A stretch of DNA of 64,000 nucleotides from contig CP155577.1 in assembly GCA_001306305.2 (NCBI GenBank), forward strand, positions 806,001 through 870,000, given 5' to 3'. The stretch's first letter is position 1. Every line of letters begins with the position of its first letter. Origin of the DNA: Citromicrobium bathyomarinum (lineage in GTDB: Bacteria > Pseudomonadota > Alphaproteobacteria > Sphingomonadales > Sphingomonadaceae). A program made the translations under genes and the position numbers. Below the pieces are notes generated by a model, which saw only the letters and a list, made by a program, of their open reading frames with translations, did no database searches and was not told where the DNA came from. Shown piece by piece: positions 1 through 10,961 of this stretch.

Positions 1-2
1 GC

Positions 3-125
3 GCCAAGATCCTCGACTGGCTTGCTGCGAGCGAACATGGGGGCTCGATCGCTGCCGTGCGCTCCGCACACCGCCGCCACGGGGGCGAGGGCGCGCTGTA
101 TATTGTTCTGAGGAGAGGTCGCTGA
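3..125 (+). CDS. 3' end of an unidentified gene (partial)
   Basis: This is an open frame that enters from the left edge and stops at TGA 123-125. It gives the last 40 residues of a protein ending in LYIVLRRGR. The stop overlaps the ATG of the next gene (TGATG), so the two are probably translationally coupled and co-transcribed. The tail is too short to assign to a family. It does not look like the end of MsrP, the usual partner of MsrQ. The overlap is the main support that this frame is real. Confidence 0.5.
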   Translation, partial: AKILDWLAASEHGGSIAAVRSAHRRHGGEGALYIVLRRGR

Positions 126-715
126 TGGCGCTGCTGCGCTCTCGGCCGTTTCTATGGCTGATCCTCGCTCTGCCCGGCGTGTGGATGCTTGGGCGCTGGT
201 GGTTCACGCCGGACCTTTACGGCTACGGCCACATCATCGGCGATAGCGGGGACTGGGCGGCGTGGCTGCTGATGGTCACGCTCGCGGTGACGCCGCTGCG
301 GCTGGCACTGCGCCGCAACCGGTTCGTGCAGTATCTGATGCGCAAGCGGCGCGATCTCGGCGTGGCGAGCTTCGCCTATGCCGCCGGGCACACGATCATC
401 TACCTGTGGCGCAAGAGCGATCCGGCGATTATCTGGGATGAGGCATCGACGCCTTACGTCCTCGCCGGGTGGGCGGCTCTCGCGCTGTTCATACCGCTGG
501 CGATCACGTCCAACGATGTGTCGATGCGGATGCTCAAGCGCTCATGGAAGACGCTGCACCGGCTGGTCTATCCCGCTGCGGTGCTGGTGTTCGTGCACTG
601 GGCGCTGTCCGCCTTCGATCCGACCACCGCCTATATCAACATCGCGATATTGGCGGCGATCGAGATCGTCAGGGTGGCGCTGCAATGGCGCCAGCGCAGG
701 CGGGTTAAAGCGTGA
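125..715 (+). CDS. MsrQ/YedZ-like ferric-reductase-type haem membrane protein
   Basis: This 196-residue integral membrane protein has about five to six hydrophobic segments and resembles the ferric reductase-like transmembrane domain family (MsrQ/YedZ). Histidines at about 89 (AAGHTIIYLW), 145 (LHRLVYP) and 158 (VFVHW) fit the haem-ligand pattern. Known MsrQ proteins pass electrons to the periplasmic methionine sulfoxide reductase MsrP. The visible upstream residues do not resemble MsrP, so the partner is not shown here. The start overlaps the upstream stop. The 3' end overlaps the convergent lipoprotein gene by 11 bp. Confidence 0.75.
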   Translation: MALLRSRPFLWLILALPGVWMLGRWWFTPDLYGYGHIIGDSGDWAAWLLMVTLAVTPLRLALRRNRFVQYLMRKRRDLGVASFAYAAGHTIIYLWRKSDPAIIWDEASTPYVLAGWAALALFIPLAITSNDVSMRMLKRSWKTLHRLVYPAAVLVFVHWALSAFDPTTAYINIAILAAIEIVRVALQWRQRRRVKA

Positions 716-1223
716 CGTACTGGCGGAAGCGCGCGACTTCCGATTCGTCGACATATTTGCCGATTTCGCGATCGAACACGCCCATGTCGGCATAGGGGCG
801 GTATTCCTCGAACTCGTGGACCATCTTGTCGGTCATGCCGGGAACGAGGCGGATTTCCTCTTCGCTCGCGGAGTTGAGGTTGATCGGCACGAACACGTTG
901 ACCAGCACGGCCTTGGCTTCGTCCTCGCTCAGCGTTTCCTTCAGCTTGGCGTCGAGATCGGTGACGCTGGCATAGGGCTGGCCGGCGACGATCGCGGCGG
1001 CGAGTTCGGGCGAAACGCCGTCGACGGCGGCGAGTTCGCTCTCGGTCGCGTCGTTGGCGTTGAGCACGGTGGAGGCGGCGTCGGGCGACTCGACCGCATC
1101 TGCGTCGGGCGTCGCGGTATCGGTCGCGGCGGTTTCATCGGTGGTCGCTTCGGGAGCTTCCGAGCAGGCGGCGAGCGCCAGTGCGGATGCGGCGACGGGG
1201 GCGAGGAACTTCAGTGTGCGCAT
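705..1223 (-). CDS. Lipoprotein with two ComEA-type helix-hairpin-helix repeats
   Basis: The predicted protein has 172 residues. The start at 1223 gives a signal peptide ending in a lipobox-like ALALAAC, so it should be an exported lipoprotein. After a Thr/Asp/Ala-rich linker there are two related segments. LNANDATESELAAVDGV at about residues 53-69 and INLNSASEEEIRLVPGM at about 114-130 both have the ComEA-like pattern of Asn-x-Ala, Glu-Leu and PG-type turns. ComEA proteins bind DNA at the cell surface, but a DNA-uptake role is inference because no com genes are nearby. An in-frame extension to 1352 is rejected because it would precede the signal peptide. Confidence 0.7.
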   Translation of the reverse strand: MRTLKFLAPVAASALALAACSEAPEATTDETAATDTATPDADAVESPDAASTVLNANDATESELAAVDGVSPELAAAIVAGQPYASVTDLDAKLKETLSEDEAKAVLVNVFVPINLNSASEEEIRLVPGMTDKMVHEFEEYRPYADMGVFDREIGKYVDESEVARFRQYVTL

Positions 1224-1321
1224 GATATGCCTTCCTTTTTGCGAAGGGCTCGCATTAACAGGCTTGGCAGCCATGTCGATGGGCGATTTTGCGCTCGCCC
1301 ACCGACATCGACCATCAGGGG

Positions 1322-2854
1322 CTATTGTGCACCCTGACGCTGTTTGATCCATTCCGCGCTCGCCATTCCGGGCGCGGTGGACTTGCCGCCGATCATTTCG
1401 CGCACTGTGTCCTCGATCCGCTGGCCGATCGTCTTGTCGACGTTCTTCCAGTATTCGAAAGCACGCACGAGCACCTTCTCGCTGACGCCGTCGGCGAGGT
1501 GGCCGGAGACATTGGAGACGAAGCGATCGCGCTGTTCGTCGTCCATCACATCGTTCACCAATGCGCGGGCCTGCGACCAGTCGTCGTCATCCTCGCGCAA
1601 GGTATAGGCCTGCCGCACCATGTCGCCGTCGGAATACCAGGTCGCCTCGCCGCCGACCTGCGGCTGCGCGGCGGGGCCGCCGTAGGAGTTCGGCGCGTAG
1701 ACCGGGTCGACCGCGTTCTGCGTCCGCATGTGCCCCGCGCGGCTATAGGAATGCACATCGGCATTCTTCGCCGCGTTGACCGGGATCTGCTTATAGTTGA
1801 CGCCGAGCCGGGCGCGGTGGGCATCCGAATAGGAGAAGCCGCGCGCCAACAGCATCTTGTCGGGCGACAGGCCGATGCCGGGCACCATGTTGTTCGGCTC
1901 GAACGCGAGCTGTTCGATCTGCGTGTCCCAGTCGACCGGGTTTTCGTTGAGCGTTAGCGTGCCGACCTCGATCAGCGGATAATCGGCGTGCGGCCAGGTC
2001 TTGGTCAGGTCGAACGGGTTGATGCGGTAGGTCTTGGCATCCTCGAACGGCATGATCTGCCATTTGAGCGTCCAGCTCGGGAAATTGCCCTCGGCAATCG
2101 CGTCGAACAGGTCGCGGCGGTGGTAGTCGCTATCCTCGCCCGCCTTCTTGACCGCCTCGTCCTGCGTCAGGTGGGCGTTGCCGCTCTCGTCGCCGACATT
2201 GGTGTGGAAGTGGAACTTGACCCAGAACTTCTCGCCGCCCTCGTTGATCAGCATGTAGGTGTGGCTGGAATAGCCGTTCATCTCGCGCCAGTTCTTCGGA
2301 ACGCCGCGGTCGCCCATCAGGTAGGTGACCTGGTGCGCGCTTTCGGGCGACAGCGTCCAGAAATCCCACATCATGTCGTGATCGCGCAGGCCGTTGTCCG
2401 CGCGGCGCTTCTGGCTGCGGATGAAGTGCTGGAATTTCAGCGGGTCGCGGATGAAGAAGATCGGCGTGTTGTTGCCGACCATGTCGAAATTGCCATCCTC
2501 GGTGTAGAATTTGACCGAGAAGCCGCGCGGATCGCGCCAGGTATCCGGGCTGCCGCGCTCGCCCGCCACGGTCGAGAAGCGCATCGCGACCTCGCACTCG
2601 GCGCCCGGCTGGAAGATCTTGGCCTTGGTGTATTTCGAGACGTCGGCCGTCGTCTTCCACGTGCCGAACGCGCCCGATCCCTTCGCGTGCGGCTGGCGCT
2701 CAGGGATCCGCTCGCGATTGAAGTTGGCCATCTGCTCGATCAGGTAGTGATCGTTGAGCACGATCGGGCCATCGGGGCTGATCGTCAGCGAATGCTCGTC
2801 GCTCTGGACGGGGATACCGGCATCGGTGGTGGTGGGGGGAACGGTCTTGGCCAT
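1322..2854 (-). CDS. katA: Monofunctional haem catalase
   Basis: This 510-residue small-subunit catalase converts hydrogen peroxide to water and oxygen. Visible active-site features are the distal His56 in [12 protein letters not shown], the catalytic Asn129 in [11 protein letters not shown], and the proximal haem ligand Tyr342 in [12 protein letters not shown]. Length and motif order fit the typical small-subunit class without the extra C-terminal flavodoxin-like domain. The ATG at 2854 follows an AAGGAAAG ribosome-binding site. It lies downstream of katG on the same strand, but the katG terminator separates the two, so it probably has its own promoter. No GGAAC-N16-CGTT promoter was found upstream. 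Confidence 0.95.
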   Translation of the reverse strand: MAKTVPPTTTDAGIPVQSDEHSLTISPDGPIVLNDHYLIEQMANFNRERIPERQPHAKGSGAFGTWKTTADVSKYTKAKIFQPGAECEVAMRFSTVAGERGSPDTWRDPRGFSVKFYTEDGNFDMVGNNTPIFFIRDPLKFQHFIRSQKRRADNGLRDHDMMWDFWTLSPESAHQVTYLMGDRGVPKNWREMNGYSSHTYMLINEGGEKFWVKFHFHTNVGDESGNAHLTQDEAVKKAGEDSDYHRRDLFDAIAEGNFPSWTLKWQIMPFEDAKTYRINPFDLTKTWPHADYPLIEVGTLTLNENPVDWDTQIEQLAFEPNNMVPGIGLSPDKMLLARGFSYSDAHRARLGVNYKQIPVNAAKNADVHSYSRAGHMRTQNAVDPVYAPNSYGGPAAQPQVGGEATWYSDGDMVRQAYTLREDDDDWSQARALVNDVMDDEQRDRFVSNVSGHLADGVSEKVLVRAFEYWKNVDKTIGQRIEDTVREMIGGKSTAPGMASAEWIKQRQGAQ

Positions 2855-2966
2855 GGCGCGCAGCTTTCCTTTTGGAGTAACAGGTAGATAGCGCGCGGCG
2901 CGCGGTCCTGTTCCGCTATTGCTGCGGCAAAGAAACGATCACCGTTTTCGCTTTTCCCTCACACGC

Positions 2967-2998
2967 AAAAGGCCCCCGGCGTTGCTGCCGGGGGCCTT
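2967..2998 (-). terminator. Rho-independent terminator after katG
   Basis: A perfect 12-bp stem (AAGGCCCCCGGC at 2969-2980 with GCCGGGGGCCTT at 2987-2998) encloses a 6-nt loop. On the minus strand it is followed by TTTTGCGT. It lies about 43 bp past the katG stop. Confidence 0.85.
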
Positions 2999-3040
2999 CC
3001 TTGTCTGCGGCGCTATGCCGTGCCGGTCAGTGGTACGCCA

Positions 3041-5355
<2,315 letters not shown>

Positions 5356-5387
5356 ACCCTGAGCGATGGTGCGACTCGTGCAAGCCC

Positions 5388-5428
5388 AAATGCAAAGCGC
5401 CGCCATCCGGCTTGCGAATGGCGGCGCT
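5388..5428 (-). terminator. Terminator of the 5452-6120 gene
   Basis: An 11-bp perfect stem (AGCGCCGCCAT at 5396-5406, ATGGCGGCGCT at 5418-5428) has an 11-nt loop. On the minus strand it is followed by TTTGCATTTGGG. It sits 24 bp past the stop of the upstream minus-strand gene. Confidence 0.7.
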
Positions 5429-5451
5429 CATGCGTTCGGTGTGGTCTGGAC

Positions 5452-6120
5452 TCAGCTCGCGGGTGCGACGTCCTGCGGCTCATCAAGCACATCGGACTGC
5501 GCAGGGTCGCCTGCCGCGGGATCGACCGAGTCCACCGTCGCGCCCGCTGCCAGCACCCGGTCGATCACGCCCGCCTGCTGCACCTTGTTGAGCGCATCGA
5601 CGAAGGCGGCATCCCACATCTCCTCGAATCCGCTGTTCGAGAATTTCGCCAGAGTGCCCGAGCCCTCTGTCGTCAGCGTTTCCACCACCTTTGCGCTCTC
5701 GCGATCATAGAACTGCCATTCGACCTTGATATCGATCGTGCCTTTGAAGCCGTTGACCGAGGAGCAGATGTTGATCGCGGTCGGCGCCATCACCGCGCCC
5801 AGCAGGATGTCGCCCTTGTCGTCCGATTCCGCGGCAAACAGATCGTCCGAGTCGGAGACTACCGCGACTTCGCTGGTGCCCAGCGTGTCGGAAACCAGCC
5901 GGTCGTAACGCTCGAAATCCTGCGTCTTCTTTTCCTTGGGCAGCTCGATATTGCTCGGAAAGACGCACAGCGTGCCGCCCTTCACGCGCGCTTCGATCGG
6001 TGCGGTCTCGGTGTCGAGCACGACCTTGGCGAGTTGCAGCGATTTGCCTTCGGCGTGAGCCGAGGCGGGCACGGCCAATGCCACCAGCGCGCCCGCGAGC
6101 GCGCACTGACTGAACTTCAT
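5452..6120 (-). CDS. Exported protein of unknown function
   Basis: I do not recognise this 222-residue protein. It begins with a clear Sec signal peptide (residues 1-23, cleavage after ASAHA). The mature part is acidic with a predicted mixed alpha/beta composition and two cysteines in the mature part (TLCVFPSN and INICSSV), which could form a disulfide. The last 25 residues are Asp/Ala/Pro-rich. It has its own terminator and lies between ahpF and katG on the same strand, so a role in envelope oxidative stress is possible, but only location supports that. Confidence 0.7.
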   Translation of the reverse strand: MKFSQCALAGALVALAVPASAHAEGKSLQLAKVVLDTETAPIEARVKGGTLCVFPSNIELPKEKKTQDFERYDRLVSDTLGTSEVAVVSDSDDLFAAESDDKGDILLGAVMAPTAINICSSVNGFKGTIDIKVEWQFYDRESAKVVETLTTEGSGTLAKFSNSGFEEMWDAAFVDALNKVQQAGVIDRVLAAGATVDSVDPAAGDPAQSDVLDEPQDVAPAS

Positions 6121-6227
6121 ATTCGGATTTTCCCCCTGAACGATCCCGTCCGCGCCGAAGCCGGACGGGATCGAAAATACATCTGCCCGGAAAATCCGAC
6201 AAGCAAAATGCGTTGCAGGGGAGGGAC

Positions 6228-7817
6228 TTACGCCGCTTGCGCGATCTCGTCCGCCGGTTCGGTGCGGATCAGGTAGTCGAACGCGGTCAGGCCCGCCTTC
6301 GCGCCCTGGCCCATCGCGACCACGATCTGCTTGTAAGGCACGGTCGTCGCATCGCCCGCGCCGAAGATACCGGCCAGGTTTGTCGCGCCGCGTTCGTCGG
6401 TCACGATCTCGCCGTGCTTCGACAGTTCGAGCCCGGAGTCATTGAGCCATTCGGTGTTGGGGACGAGGCCGATCTGCACGAACACGCCGGCGAGGTCGAT
6501 CGTGCGTTCTTCGCCGCTGTCGCGGTCCTTCACGATCAGGCCGTTCACGCGGGCACCGTCGCCGGTGATCTCGGTCGTCTGGCCGTTGGTGACGATCTCG
6601 ACATTGTCGAGGCTCTCGAGCTTGCTCACCAGCACCGCATCGGCGCGCAGCTGGGTGTCGAATTCGATCAGGGTCACATGGTCGACGATCTTGGCGAGGT
6701 CGATCGCGGCTTCGACTCCCGAATTGCCGCCGCCGATCACCGCGATCCGCTTGCCCTTAAACAGTGGGCCGTCGCAGTGCGGGCAATAGGCCACGCCCTT
6801 GTTGCGGTATTCCTGCTCGCCCGGCACGCCGAGGTTGCGCCAGCGGGCGCCGGTGGCGAGGATGATCGCACGCGCGGTCAGCTCACCGCCATTGGCGAAG
6901 CGCACCTTGTGCATGCCGCCCTCCTGCGTGGCCGGGATCAACTCTTCGGCCTGCACCAGGTCGATCTTGTCGATCTCGTTTTCCTTCACCTGCTCGTCGA
7001 GGTCGGCGGAAAGCTTGGGCCCTTCGGTATAGGCGGTGCCGGGCAGGTTCTCGATTCCGAGCGTGTCCTGCAGCTGCCCGCCGAAGCGTTCGGCAGCTAT
7101 ACCGGTGCGGAAACCCTTGCGCGCTGTGTAGACCGAGGTCGCGACCCCGGCAGGCCCGCCGCCGATCACCAGCACTTCGTAGGGCTCGCGCTCGTTGAGC
7201 TTGGCCGCCGCCTTCGCGCCCGCACCGGTATCGAGCCGTTCGAGGATCTGCGGCAGTTCGATCTTGCCGTTGTAGAAGCTTTCGCCGTTGAGGAAGGTCG
7301 CGGGCACGGCCATGATGTCGCGCGCCTCGACCTCATCCTTGTACGCGCCGCCTTCGATCAGCGTGGCGGTGATGCGGCTGTTCTCCAGCGCCATCAGCGT
7401 GAGCGCCTGCACCACGTCGGGGCAGTTGTGGCACGAGAGCGAGAAGAACATCTCGAACTCCAGATCGGTCTCGATCCGGCGGATATCCTCCAGCACATCG
7501 GCATCGACCTTGGGCGGATGGCCACCGGCCCACAGCAGTGCGAGCACCAGGGAGGTGAACTCGTGGCCCATCGGCAACCCGGCAAAGCGTACCCACTTTT
7601 CGGCGTCGTTGCCGCGGCGGATGATGAAGCTGGGACGGCGTTCGTGATCGCCGTCGAAATCCACGCTGACCAGATCGTGCAGCGCGGCGATCTCTTCGAG
7701 CAGCTCGCGCGTTTTGGCCGACGTTTCGTCGTCACCCAGCGATGCGACAAGCTCCACCGGCTCGCGCAGGTTTTGCAGGTACTGCTTCAGCTGGTCGGTC
7801 ATCTGGGCGTCGAGCAT
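6228..7817 (-). CDS. ahpF: Alkyl hydroperoxide reductase subunit F
   Basis: This 529-residue flavoprotein disulfide reductase passes electrons from NAD(P)H to AhpC. The N-terminal thioredoxin-like half carries the redox pair Cys129-His-Asn-Cys132. The C-terminal half has FAD (VIGGGPAGVA) and NAD(P) (VIGGGNSGVEAA) Rossmann motifs and the second pair in AYCPHCDG. The start at 7817 follows GGAG and gives the family length. An ATG 15 bp further upstream (MESFP-) is also possible, and the open frame reaching 8144 is an artefact. It lies downstream of ahpC, separated by a 193-bp gap with a long palindromic repeat. Confidence 0.95.
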   Translation of the reverse strand: MLDAQMTDQLKQYLQNLREPVELVASLGDDETSAKTRELLEEIAALHDLVSVDFDGDHERRPSFIIRRGNDAEKWVRFAGLPMGHEFTSLVLALLWAGGHPPKVDADVLEDIRRIETDLEFEMFFSLSCHNCPDVVQALTLMALENSRITATLIEGGAYKDEVEARDIMAVPATFLNGESFYNGKIELPQILERLDTGAGAKAAAKLNEREPYEVLVIGGGPAGVATSVYTARKGFRTGIAAERFGGQLQDTLGIENLPGTAYTEGPKLSADLDEQVKENEIDKIDLVQAEELIPATQEGGMHKVRFANGGELTARAIILATGARWRNLGVPGEQEYRNKGVAYCPHCDGPLFKGKRIAVIGGGNSGVEAAIDLAKIVDHVTLIEFDTQLRADAVLVSKLESLDNVEIVTNGQTTEITGDGARVNGLIVKDRDSGEERTIDLAGVFVQIGLVPNTEWLNDSGLELSKHGEIVTDERGATNLAGIFGAGDATTVPYKQIVVAMGQGAKAGLTAFDYLIRTEPADEIAQAA

Positions 7818-7841
7818 GGGAAAGGACTCCATCCAAAAATG

Positions 7842-7950
7842 CGTCATTGCAAGCCGCTGGTAGCGGCGTGGCAATCCATCATCGAACGGGTCCATTTGCG
7901 GACCGGTTCGAACATGGATCGCTTTGTCGTTATCACCCCTCGCGATGACG
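7842..7950. repeat. REPIN-like composite palindrome between ahpC and ahpF
   Basis: Two related units of about 37 bp face each other. The left unit (7842-7879) begins CGTCATTGCAAGCCGC and ends GCAATCCAT. The right unit (7914-7950), read on the other strand, begins CGTCATCGCGAGG and ends GCGATCCAT. The spacer is itself an inverted repeat (TCGAACGGGTCC with GGACCGGTTCGA). The whole 109 bp could fold into one long hairpin in the ahpC-ahpF transcript. Confidence 0.65.
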
Positions 7951-7973
7951 AGGAGGGTTGGGGGAGGGGAAGT

Positions 7974-7999
7974 GGAGGCCCGGCGCGTGCCGAGCCTCC
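7974..7999 (-). terminator. GC-rich hairpin just after ahpC
   Basis: An 11-bp stem with one mismatch (GGAGGCCCGGC at 7974-7984, GCCGAGCCTCC at 7989-7999) has a 4-nt loop, 11 bp past the ahpC stop. It lacks a U-run, so it may be an attenuator or mRNA 3' stabiliser rather than a full terminator. Confidence 0.4.
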
Positions 8000-8010
8000 G
8001 ATAGTATCGC

Positions 8011-8577
8011 TTAGATCTTGCCGACAAGGTCGAGCGAGGGGGCCAGCGTTTCGCTGCCTTCTTCCCACGCCGCCGGGCAGACCTGGCCGGGGTTTTCGCG
8101 CACGTACTGCGCCGCCTTGATCTTGCGGGCGAGTTCGTTGGCATTGCGGCCCACGCCTTCGCAGGTCTGTTCCATGATCTGGATCACACCGTCGGGATCG
8201 ACCACGAAGGTCGCACGGTCGGCTAGGCCCATTTCCTCACGCAGCACGTCGAAGTTCTTCGACAGCGTGTGCAGCTGGTCGCCGAGGAACGGGAACTTCA
8301 GCTTGCCGATCTTGTCGGAGGTGTCGTGCCATGCCTTGTGGCTGAAATGCGTGTCGGTGCTGACGGCATAGACTTCCACGCCCATCTTCTGGAGCATGTC
8401 GTACTGTTCGCCGAGGTTTTCCAGCTCGGTCGGGCACACGAAGGTGAAGTCCGCCGGGTAGAAGAAGAAGATCGCCCACTTGCCCTTCACGTCCTCGTCG
8501 GTGACTTCGAAGAAGTCCTTGCCGGCCTGGAATGCGGTGGCTTTGAACGGTTTGATCTGGCTTCCGATGATACCCAT
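8011..8577 (-). CDS. ahpC: Alkyl hydroperoxide reductase peroxiredoxin AhpC
   Basis: This typical 2-Cys peroxiredoxin of 188 residues reduces peroxides in the cytosol. The peroxidatic Cys48 lies in DFTFVCPTE and the resolving Cys167 in [15 protein letters not shown] ribosome-binding site precedes the ATG at 8577. It is the first gene of an ahpC-ahpF unit. The hairpin after its stop and the REPIN-like element before ahpF would favour more AhpC than AhpF, as the enzyme stoichiometry usually requires. Confidence 0.97.
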   Translation of the reverse strand: MGIIGSQIKPFKATAFQAGKDFFEVTDEDVKGKWAIFFFYPADFTFVCPTELENLGEQYDMLQKMGVEVYAVSTDTHFSHKAWHDTSDKIGKLKFPFLGDQLHTLSKNFDVLREEMGLADRATFVVDPDGVIQIMEQTCEGVGRNANELARKIKAAQYVRENPGQVCPAAWEEGSETLAPSLDLVGKI

Positions 8578-8761
8578 GAATGTCTCCTCTGGGGGGTTGA
8601 AACTCGACGCCTAGATAGGGACTGCTGCAACGCACAAAAGCGATTTGTGGCGATGGCCGCAATCGGAATTATCGATCAAATTTGCGGAACTTTTCGAGGG
8701 TCCCGATAAGCAGCGGGTCGGACGCATCGTGCCGCGATTTTCCCTCCCCGCGCGGCCAGCG

Positions 8762-9367
8762 TTACGCCAGAGCTTTCAACAGGATGCGCGACAACAGCAT
8801 CTCCCGATCCGGTCCCGAAATCTCTTTCAGCGCCAGCGGCCCGTCGAGCCGCCCCGAAATGATGAGGTCGGCCAGCCCGTGGACCATCGCCCAGGATGCG
8901 GCGACCTGCGTCATGGCAGACGGGTGGGCCGAAGGATCGCGGCCCAATACCTCGCACACACCATCGAGCAGTTTTCCGAAGGCGGCTTTCGCTGCGGTGT
9001 CGAAATGGGCATCGCCCCTGTCGGGCTTCTCGGACGAGAACATCAGCCTAAAAAGGTCCGGATTGGCCTCGGCAAAATCGAGATAGCCCAGGCCGATCGC
9101 AATAAGCTGCTCCTTCGGGGCGCTCCCGGCGTCGGACTGGCGCGCTTTCTGCGCCTCCACCAGCCGCTCGTATCCGGTCGCGGCGAGCGCGGTCAGCAAT
9201 CCTCTGGCGCTTTTGAAATGATAGGCGGGGGCACCATGGCTGACACCTGCACGCTTCGCCACCGCCCGTAGGGAAAACGCCTCGATCCCGTTCAGGACCA
9301 GCTCTCGCTCTGCCGCCTGCAACAGCTCGGCAGCCAGATTTCCATGATGATAGGTCTTGTCCGTCAT
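8762..9367 (-). CDS. TetR/AcrR-family transcriptional regulator
   Basis: The protein has 201 residues from the ATG at 9367 (a TTG nine bases upstream also fits). Residues about 10-55 form the TetR helix-turn-helix (FSLRAVAKRAGVSHGAPAYHFKS), with the usual YHF element ending the recognition helix. The C-terminal ligand-binding part resembles the class with WAMVHGLADL. It is divergent from an exported amidohydrolase. The 172-bp gap holds an inverted repeat overlapping a good promoter, so local repression of the hydrolase gene, and possibly of itself, is likely. The ligand is unknown. Confidence 0.88.
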   Translation of the reverse strand: MTDKTYHHGNLAAELLQAAERELVLNGIEAFSLRAVAKRAGVSHGAPAYHFKSARGLLTALAATGYERLVEAQKARQSDAGSAPKEQLIAIGLGYLDFAEANPDLFRLMFSSEKPDRGDAHFDTAAKAAFGKLLDGVCEVLGRDPSAHPSAMTQVAASWAMVHGLADLIISGRLDGPLALKEISGPDREMLLSRILLKALA

Positions 9368-9416
9368 CTCGCCCAACCAGCAATGTCTGCCGTTCGACCC
9401 CCACTAGCGAAGCAAC

Positions 9417-9455
9417 TTGACAGCGTCTAGATAGGTCGCGATAAGCAATCTAGAC
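9417..9455 (+). promoter_or_regulatory. Sigma-70-type promoter overlapped by a TetR-type dyad
   Basis: TTGACA (9417-9422) is followed after 17 bp by GATAAG (9440-9445), a plausible plus-strand promoter for the amidohydrolase gene. The dyad GTCTAGAT (9425-9432) and ATCTAGAC (9448-9455) with a 15-bp spacer straddles the -10 region. It is a good operator candidate for the divergent TetR protein. Confidence 0.6.
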
Positions 9456-9538
9456 AGTGACAAGACGGATTTTCAAAACCGCTGTCAGGACCGGCCCAGC
9501 TCGAACCGCCGAACCTGCAGCCAAGGAGGACTTCGACG

Positions 9539-10939
9539 ATGTTGAGATGCCTGGCCTTCCTCGCGATGATCGCGCTCGCGACCGCCCCGCTGGCCGCGTC
9601 GCCGCCCGCCCCGGCAGCCGCCGGCGAGACGCTCGTGATCGAAAATGTCACCGTGATCCCGATGACCAAGGAGGGCGGCGTGCTGCCCAACCGCACCGTG
9701 GTTATCGAAGGAGGCCGGATCGTCTCCATCGCAGATGCTGCAGACGCAGGCGATCCCCCGGATGCGAACCGGATCGACGGGACGGGAAAATGGCTGGTCC
9801 CGGGTTTCAGCGACATGCATGTGCATATCGGGAACGAGCGCATGCTGCGCCTGCTGGCGCGCAGTCCGGTGCCCGAAGACGGCGCAGCCAACATGCAGGA
9901 CGCCTTCACGCCTTACATCGTCAACGGCGTGCTTCAGGTGTTCGACCTGGCCGCCATGCCCGAGACCGTGGGGCAGCGGATCGCGATCGAGAGCGGCCGT
10001 GTCCTTGGCCCGCACGTGGCCATGGCGACCATGATCGACAGCAACGATCCGGTCCTGCCCTTCGGAATTACGCATAGTGCCGGCTCGCCCGCGCAGGGTC
10101 GGCAGGCGGTCAAAGACGCAGCAGCAGACGGGTTCGACTTCGTGAAGGTGTATGGCCATCTCGACCTGCCGACCTTTACCGCCATCGTGGAGGAGGCACG
10201 CGCGCGGAACATCCGGGTCGTCGGCCATATCCCGCAGCGGGGCGAGGGGATCACCGAGGCCTTCTTCCAGCCCGGTTACGACCTGGTCGTCCATGCAGAG
10301 GAATTCGCGCAGCAAACCCGCTCGCCCGACGTCGCGGTAATTCCATCCTACGTGGAGATGGCCCGCAAAAACGGCACCGCGCTCGTCACAACGCTCACCG
10401 CCAACGACCGGATCGCGCAAATCGCGCGCGACCCGGGCTCGCTCGCATCGCGCGAAGACCTGTATGTGCTGCCGCCGCAGTTCTACGATCTTTCCGTCAA
10501 TTCCAATCCCTACGCTGCCCAGTCGAGCGAGGGATATATCGCCTACGCGCAGAGCATCGTGGACTTCAACGGCTCGCTGGTCCGCGCCTTCGCACAGGCT
10601 GGTATCCCCGTGCTGACGGGAACCGATGCCGGAATCCCCGGCGTGGCGCCCGGCTTCTCGCTGCACGACGAGTTCGAGGCGCTGGCGCAGGCGGGGCTGG
10701 ACAATCGTCTGATCCTGGAAGGCTCCACCAGGCTTGCTGCGGAGTTTCTGGGTGTCGAGGGTGACCGCGGCACGGTTGCCGTGGGCAAACGGGCCGATCT
10801 GGTGCTGCTCGATGCCGATCCGCTCGAGGATATCGCGAACACGCGGGAGATCGCAGCGGTGATCCGCGATGGCCGCTATCTGGATCGCGAAGACCTCGAC
10901 GCCCTTTTGGCCGACCTGATTGCGCGAAACCGGAAATAG
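9539..10939 (+). CDS. Exported metal-dependent amidohydrolase
   Basis: This 466-residue amidohydrolase-superfamily enzyme is related to imidazolonepropionase/prolidase-like hydrolases. A signal peptide covers about residues 1-20, so it is probably periplasmic. Metal-site motifs appear in order: His94 and His96 in GFSDMHVHIG, Lys in KVYGHLD, His in VVGHIPQ and VVHAEEF, and Asp in LTGTDAGIPG. The C-terminal KRADLVLLDADPLEDI is typical of the family. A strong AAGGAGG site precedes the ATG. The substrate (a cyclic amide or dipeptide) cannot be told from sequence. Regulation by the divergent TetR protein is likely. Confidence 0.88.
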   Translation: MLRCLAFLAMIALATAPLAASPPAPAAAGETLVIENVTVIPMTKEGGVLPNRTVVIEGGRIVSIADAADAGDPPDANRIDGTGKWLVPGFSDMHVHIGNERMLRLLARSPVPEDGAANMQDAFTPYIVNGVLQVFDLAAMPETVGQRIAIESGRVLGPHVAMATMIDSNDPVLPFGITHSAGSPAQGRQAVKDAAADGFDFVKVYGHLDLPTFTAIVEEARARNIRVVGHIPQRGEGITEAFFQPGYDLVVHAEEFAQQTRSPDVAVIPSYVEMARKNGTALVTTLTANDRIAQIARDPGSLASREDLYVLPPQFYDLSVNSNPYAAQSSEGYIAYAQSIVDFNGSLVRAFAQAGIPVLTGTDAGIPGVAPGFSLHDEFEALAQAGLDNRLILEGSTRLAAEFLGVEGDRGTVAVGKRADLVLLDADPLEDIANTREIAAVIRDGRYLDREDLDALLADLIARNRK

Positions 10940-10961
10940 CGACCCTGCGGCAGCGCGCGCC

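Noticed and set aside
1274-1307. Hairpin TGTCGATGGGCG / CGCCCACCGACA between catalase and the lipoprotein gene
   Set aside because: The stem has one mismatch and no U-run, so I did not list it as a terminator.
378-1337. 319-aa plus-strand open frame opposite the lipoprotein gene
   Set aside because: Arg/Gly/His-rich shadow in high-GC DNA; the minus-strand frame has a lipobox and helix-hairpin-helix repeats.
2878-2914. GTTCC upstream of catalase as an EcfG -35
   Set aside because: The nearest AAC (a GTT on the minus strand) is 28 bp away; no valid -10 was found.
6213-8120. 635-aa plus-strand frame across ahpF
   Set aside because: Antisense shadow of ahpF; it runs through the REPIN-like repeat without any domain signature.
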